This document shows, piece by piece, positions 61,699 to 64,000 of a stretch of DNA of 64,000 nucleotides (the first letter of the stretch is position 1; each line of letters begins with the position of its first letter). Position numbers and translations under genes: made by a program. The DNA lies in NCBI RefSeq assembly GCF_001861355.1, contig NZ_MASN01000060.1, positions 310,001 to 374,000 on the forward strand, written 5' to 3'. The notes beneath the pieces are model-generated. The model did no database searches. It saw only the letters and a list, made by a program, of their open reading frames with translations, and was not told the DNA's origin. This DNA is from Natrialba sp. SSL1. Its GTDB lineage: Archaea > Halobacteriota > Halobacteria > Halobacteriales > Natrialbaceae.

Positions 61699-64000
61699 TT
61701 AGCTTGTGAGTTCTTCCAGCATTATCGTGACATCACCAGGTCCAATTTCACCGTTCTGGTTCATGTCAGCGAATTCCTCGTGGAATGTATCGGTCGGTTC
61801 CTCTCCCATGAGGAACTGCTGGGTCAGCGTCACGTCCATGGTGTTGAACTCGCCGTCACCGTTTACGTCGCCAAGCCAACCAGTTTGGATCGTGTCATCA
61901 ATCGGTACGACATCTACTTCGCCGTATTCGTTGTTGAGGAAGGTGTTCTCCTCATCGAATGCCAGTTCACTACCGCTCTGGTCCGCTTCACCGACGATTT
62001 CGAACTCGAATTCGGCGAGTGACGGCGCTTCATCGTCGCTGGCCTGTGCCTGTGCCATTGAAACCGTACCGTTCTCGTTGTCGATGTTTGTCACGGGATC
62101 ATCGAAGTCGACACCCTCGATTCCTTCAACCTGAACGACATCGGGATCGAAGTGAACTTCAGTTTCGTAGCCTGCAACGTCTTCCGTCGTGTTGATCTCG
62201 ATGTCAATCGTCTCTTCGACAATACCGACGTGGTCGCCATCACCGAACGTTAGTTGGTTGTCCGGTAGTTCGTCGACTGTTACCTCGTGAGTGTCGGCGT
62301 CGTCGTCACTCTCGACGGTAACGTTGCCGTCGCCGGCGTCGCTGGATTCGGTTTCCCACGTCAGCGATACGTTCGAACTTTCGCTCTCGCCGAGACCGAC
62401 GTTGGTGCTGTCGACGACGTCGCCGTCGAAGTCAGCGAGCGTGACAGTCTGCGTGTCACCCTCTTCGCCAGCATTGCTCACCATCGCGTCGACAGTCAGC
62501 GTTTCACCTTCGGTTACTGGCTCGTTCGTGTCCGTGATTTCGACCTGGAAGTCGACACCGTCTTCGGCGTCGTCAGACAGGTATTCGACCGAGTTCGCCA
62601 GAATTGTATCGGCGTTCTCGGTGTAGTCGCCGTCAGTGACGAACGTCGAGTAGCCGAGGCTCGATGCGAGGATCGTCGAACTGTCGTCGTCGACGGCGAA
62701 GCCGTCTCCGGCTGGTACGCCGAATGCGACGGTGTCCGCGATCGAATCGAATTCGGTCCCGTCGAACCAGGTATGATCTCCGTAGATGGCGGCGTGAATA
62801 TCGACAATGTCGCCTTCCTCACCGACGCCGTCGAAGACCTCGTGGTCGGCAGTTAGCTCGTATTCGATCGGTGGTGCAACGAGGTCAGCTTCGCCCGTGG
62901 ATTCCGGTTCACCCGTCTCGTCGGAGTGAACTGGGATCGCATTGCTGTCGGAACCCCACTGATCGAGGTAGACAACACCGGTGTCGCCGCCCTCGGTCGC
63001 ATCGATGAAGTCGCCAGCGTTCGCACTGTCGAGGTTCTGCACAACGATTACGTCGTAGTCATCCATCGCGTCTTCAGACGACATCACGACGGGATCGTAC
63101 ATCTCATCGAGCGAGTCCTCGAGTGTGTCAGCGACACTGTCACCGAACCCACCGGCGTCGTCGACGACAGCAACGGGGATGAACTCATCGAAGACGGTCG
63201 TTGGACCGGTGCTTACCGTTTCTTCGTCGCCTACGCCGGCGACGGTGTGCTCGAGTGCGAGTTCGCCTGCGGTGTCTTCAGTCGTTTCGACGGTGACCGT
63301 CACGTCCTCCGAGACTCCACCGTCGACATCGACGGGTTCGCCGAAGGATGCGGCGTCGCCGTTGACGTACAGCGTTGCGTACTCCTCGTCGTAGTCGCTG
63401 ACGAGGTCGACGGTGACCGTGTCGGCGTTCGCGGTCGTGATCGTCGCGTCGACTTCGTCACCGCCTTCGACGCCGTCTGGCTGGTCGGCAGCCAGTTCGA
63501 CGCCGAGTGCGTCAGCCAGTTCGAAGTCCTGTTCCGTGGTTTCTTCTTCTTCAATCGTCACGTCGGTGCTTTCGGCCTCGAAGCCGAACGCATCAGCAGT
63601 GACGGTGTGCTCGCCAGGTGCGGCAAGCGTGCTGTAGTAGCCGTCTGCGTCCGTGTCAGTACTCCCACCGTCTTCGACATCAACGGTTGCGCCGTCGACT
63701 GGCGTCCCGTCCGTGTCCGTTACGGTCCCCTCGATTCCGCTATCGAGTGCGACCATGTCCGTTGCGGCGGCAGCGTCAATGATTCCCATCCCGTAGCGGG
63801 TGTCGTACTCGTTGTCCGGTTCGTCCCAGTCAGATGGCTTCCAGGCGGTCTCCTCCACGGCGTCAGTGAGGAGTTCGCGGTCAGCGTCACCACCGGAAGC
63901 GGAGACCATCAGTGCGAAGGTTCCGGCCTTGTGCGGTGCGGACATCGAGGTTCCGGTGTAGCTGTCGTCGTATTCGCCCTGGTCAACGGGAACAGCGCTC
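61699..64000 (-). CDS. secreted subtilisin-like protease with cohesin-like and dockerin-like modules, 5'-truncated
   Basis: The C-terminal about 767 residues of a larger protein; the N-terminus, signal and Asp/His catalytic residues lie beyond the window. The subtilase Ser motif GTSMSAPHKAG sits at the start; the catalytic Ser codon is 63946-63948. Residues below are numbered from the Met at 63945. Order: protease tail; carboxypeptidase-regulatory-like repeat (GIEGTVTDTDGTPVDGATV, about 70-140); ThuA/GATase-like region (about 255-470); CARDB-like domain (about 475-560); cohesin-like domain (563-691); dockerin-like module (692-748) with Ca2+ loops DVNGDGEFNTMD and DMNQNGEIGPGD. No membrane anchor at the C-terminus. 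Confidence 0.85.
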   Translation of the reverse strand, partial: SAVPVDQGEYDDSYTGTSMSAPHKAGTFALMVSASGGDADRELLTDAVEETAWKPSDWDEPDNEYDTRYGMGIIDAAAATDMVALDSGIEGTVTDTDGTPVDGATVDVEDGGSTDTDADGYYSTLAAPGEHTVTADAFGFEAESTDVTIEEEETTEQDFELADALGVELAADQPDGVEGGDEVDATITTANADTVTVDLVSDYDEEYATLYVNGDAASFGEPVDVDGGVSEDVTVTVETTEDTAGELALEHTVAGVGDEETVSTGPTTVFDEFIPVAVVDDAGGFGDSVADTLEDSLDEMYDPVVMSSEDAMDDYDVIVVQNLDSANAGDFIDATEGGDTGVVYLDQWGSDSNAIPVHSDETGEPESTGEADLVAPPIEYELTADHEVFDGVGEEGDIVDIHAAIYGDHTWFDGTEFDSIADTVAFGVPAGDGFAVDDDSSTILASSLGYSTFVTDGDYTENADTILANSVEYLSDDAEDGVDFQVEITDTNEPVTEGETLTVDAMVSNAGEEGDTQTVTLADFDGDVVDSTNVGLGESESSNVSLTWETESSDAGDGNVTVESDDDADTHEVTVDELPDNQLTFGDGDHVGIVEETIDIEINTTEDVAGYETEVHFDPDVVQVEGIEGVDFDDPVTNIDNENGTVSMAQAQASDDEAPSLAEFEFEIVGEADQSGSELAFDEENTFLNNEYGEVDVVPIDDTIQTGWLGDVNGDGEFNTMDVTLTQQFLMGEEPTDTFHEEFADMNQNGEIGPGDVTIMLEELTS

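Noticed and set aside
61702-61872. Simple EF-hand calcium protein in place of dockerin
   Set aside because: Two loops with D-x-N-x-D/N-G-x5-D spacing, each followed by a short helix and placed at the extreme C-terminus behind a cohesin-like domain, fit dockerin better than an EF-hand pair.

Overview
The window is a stretch of haloarchaeal chromosome. GC content is high (about 60-65%), proteins are strongly acidic, secreted proteins carry Tat signals, and many genes look leaderless with a TATA-like box 25-33 nt before the start codon. The core genes are archaeal: PolD large subunit, Hef helicase-nuclease, archaeal-type glycyl-tRNA synthetase, and several Haloarchaea-only small proteins. The recurrent octamer ACTCGAGT and the gene content suggest the Natrialba/Natronorubrum/Haloterrigena group (order Natrialbales); that placement is inference. 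No rRNA, CRISPR array, complete insertion sequence or prophage is visible. It reads as mostly core chromosome.

Region by region. 1-6.7 kb: a cut-off GNAT acetyltransferase, a zinc-ribbon protein, a CPA2 antiporter fused to universal-stress modules, Hef, and a flavin reductase-like protein. 6.7-11.5 kb: an MFS transporter, a 44-aa protein, a Tat-exported S13 D-Ala-D-Ala peptidase homologue, a dolichol-kinase-like membrane enzyme and a small membrane protein. 11.5-16.7 kb: glyS coupled to a four-CBS protein, then small or lipoprotein genes of lower GC. 17.2-24.1 kb: a complete dipeptide/oligopeptide ABC importer. 24.4-28.6 kb: a PPC/DUF296 gene one base ahead of polC (DP2). 28.9-36.2 kb: BASS transporter, FAD-linked oxidase, ketopantoate reductase-like enzyme, NifU-like protein and a PHP phosphoesterase. 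36.3-47.8 kb: a DHH phosphoesterase, then tetrapyrrole genes hemC-cobA-hemD, hemL and hemB, interleaved with a truncated globin and an Amt-PII fusion. 47.9-58.2 kb: a Tat lipoprotein, L-asparaginase, a second MFS carrier, a TrmB-like regulator, a 7Fe-type ferredoxin, a second PHP enzyme and a run of conserved haloarchaeal small or uncharacterised genes. 58.4-64 kb: a tRNA-like gene, an XPD/DinG-like Fe-S helicase, and an extracellular protease whose tail carries cohesin-like and dockerin-like modules, followed by a PGF-CTERM surface protein with a cohesin-like domain.

How the genes work together. Five genes supply the 5-aminolevulinate to uroporphyrinogen III to precorrin-2 route; hemA is not in the window. 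Hef and PolD belong to fork repair and replication. The most system-like unit is the last one, where a dockerin-tagged secreted protease sits next to a probably lipid-anchored cohesin-like protein, suggesting a surface-tethered proteolytic complex. Other points worth attention are the codon-usage patch exactly over the classical intein site in intein-free polC, the Amt-PII fusion, the odd tRNA-like gene, and a nuclease-like haloarchaeal protein of unknown function.
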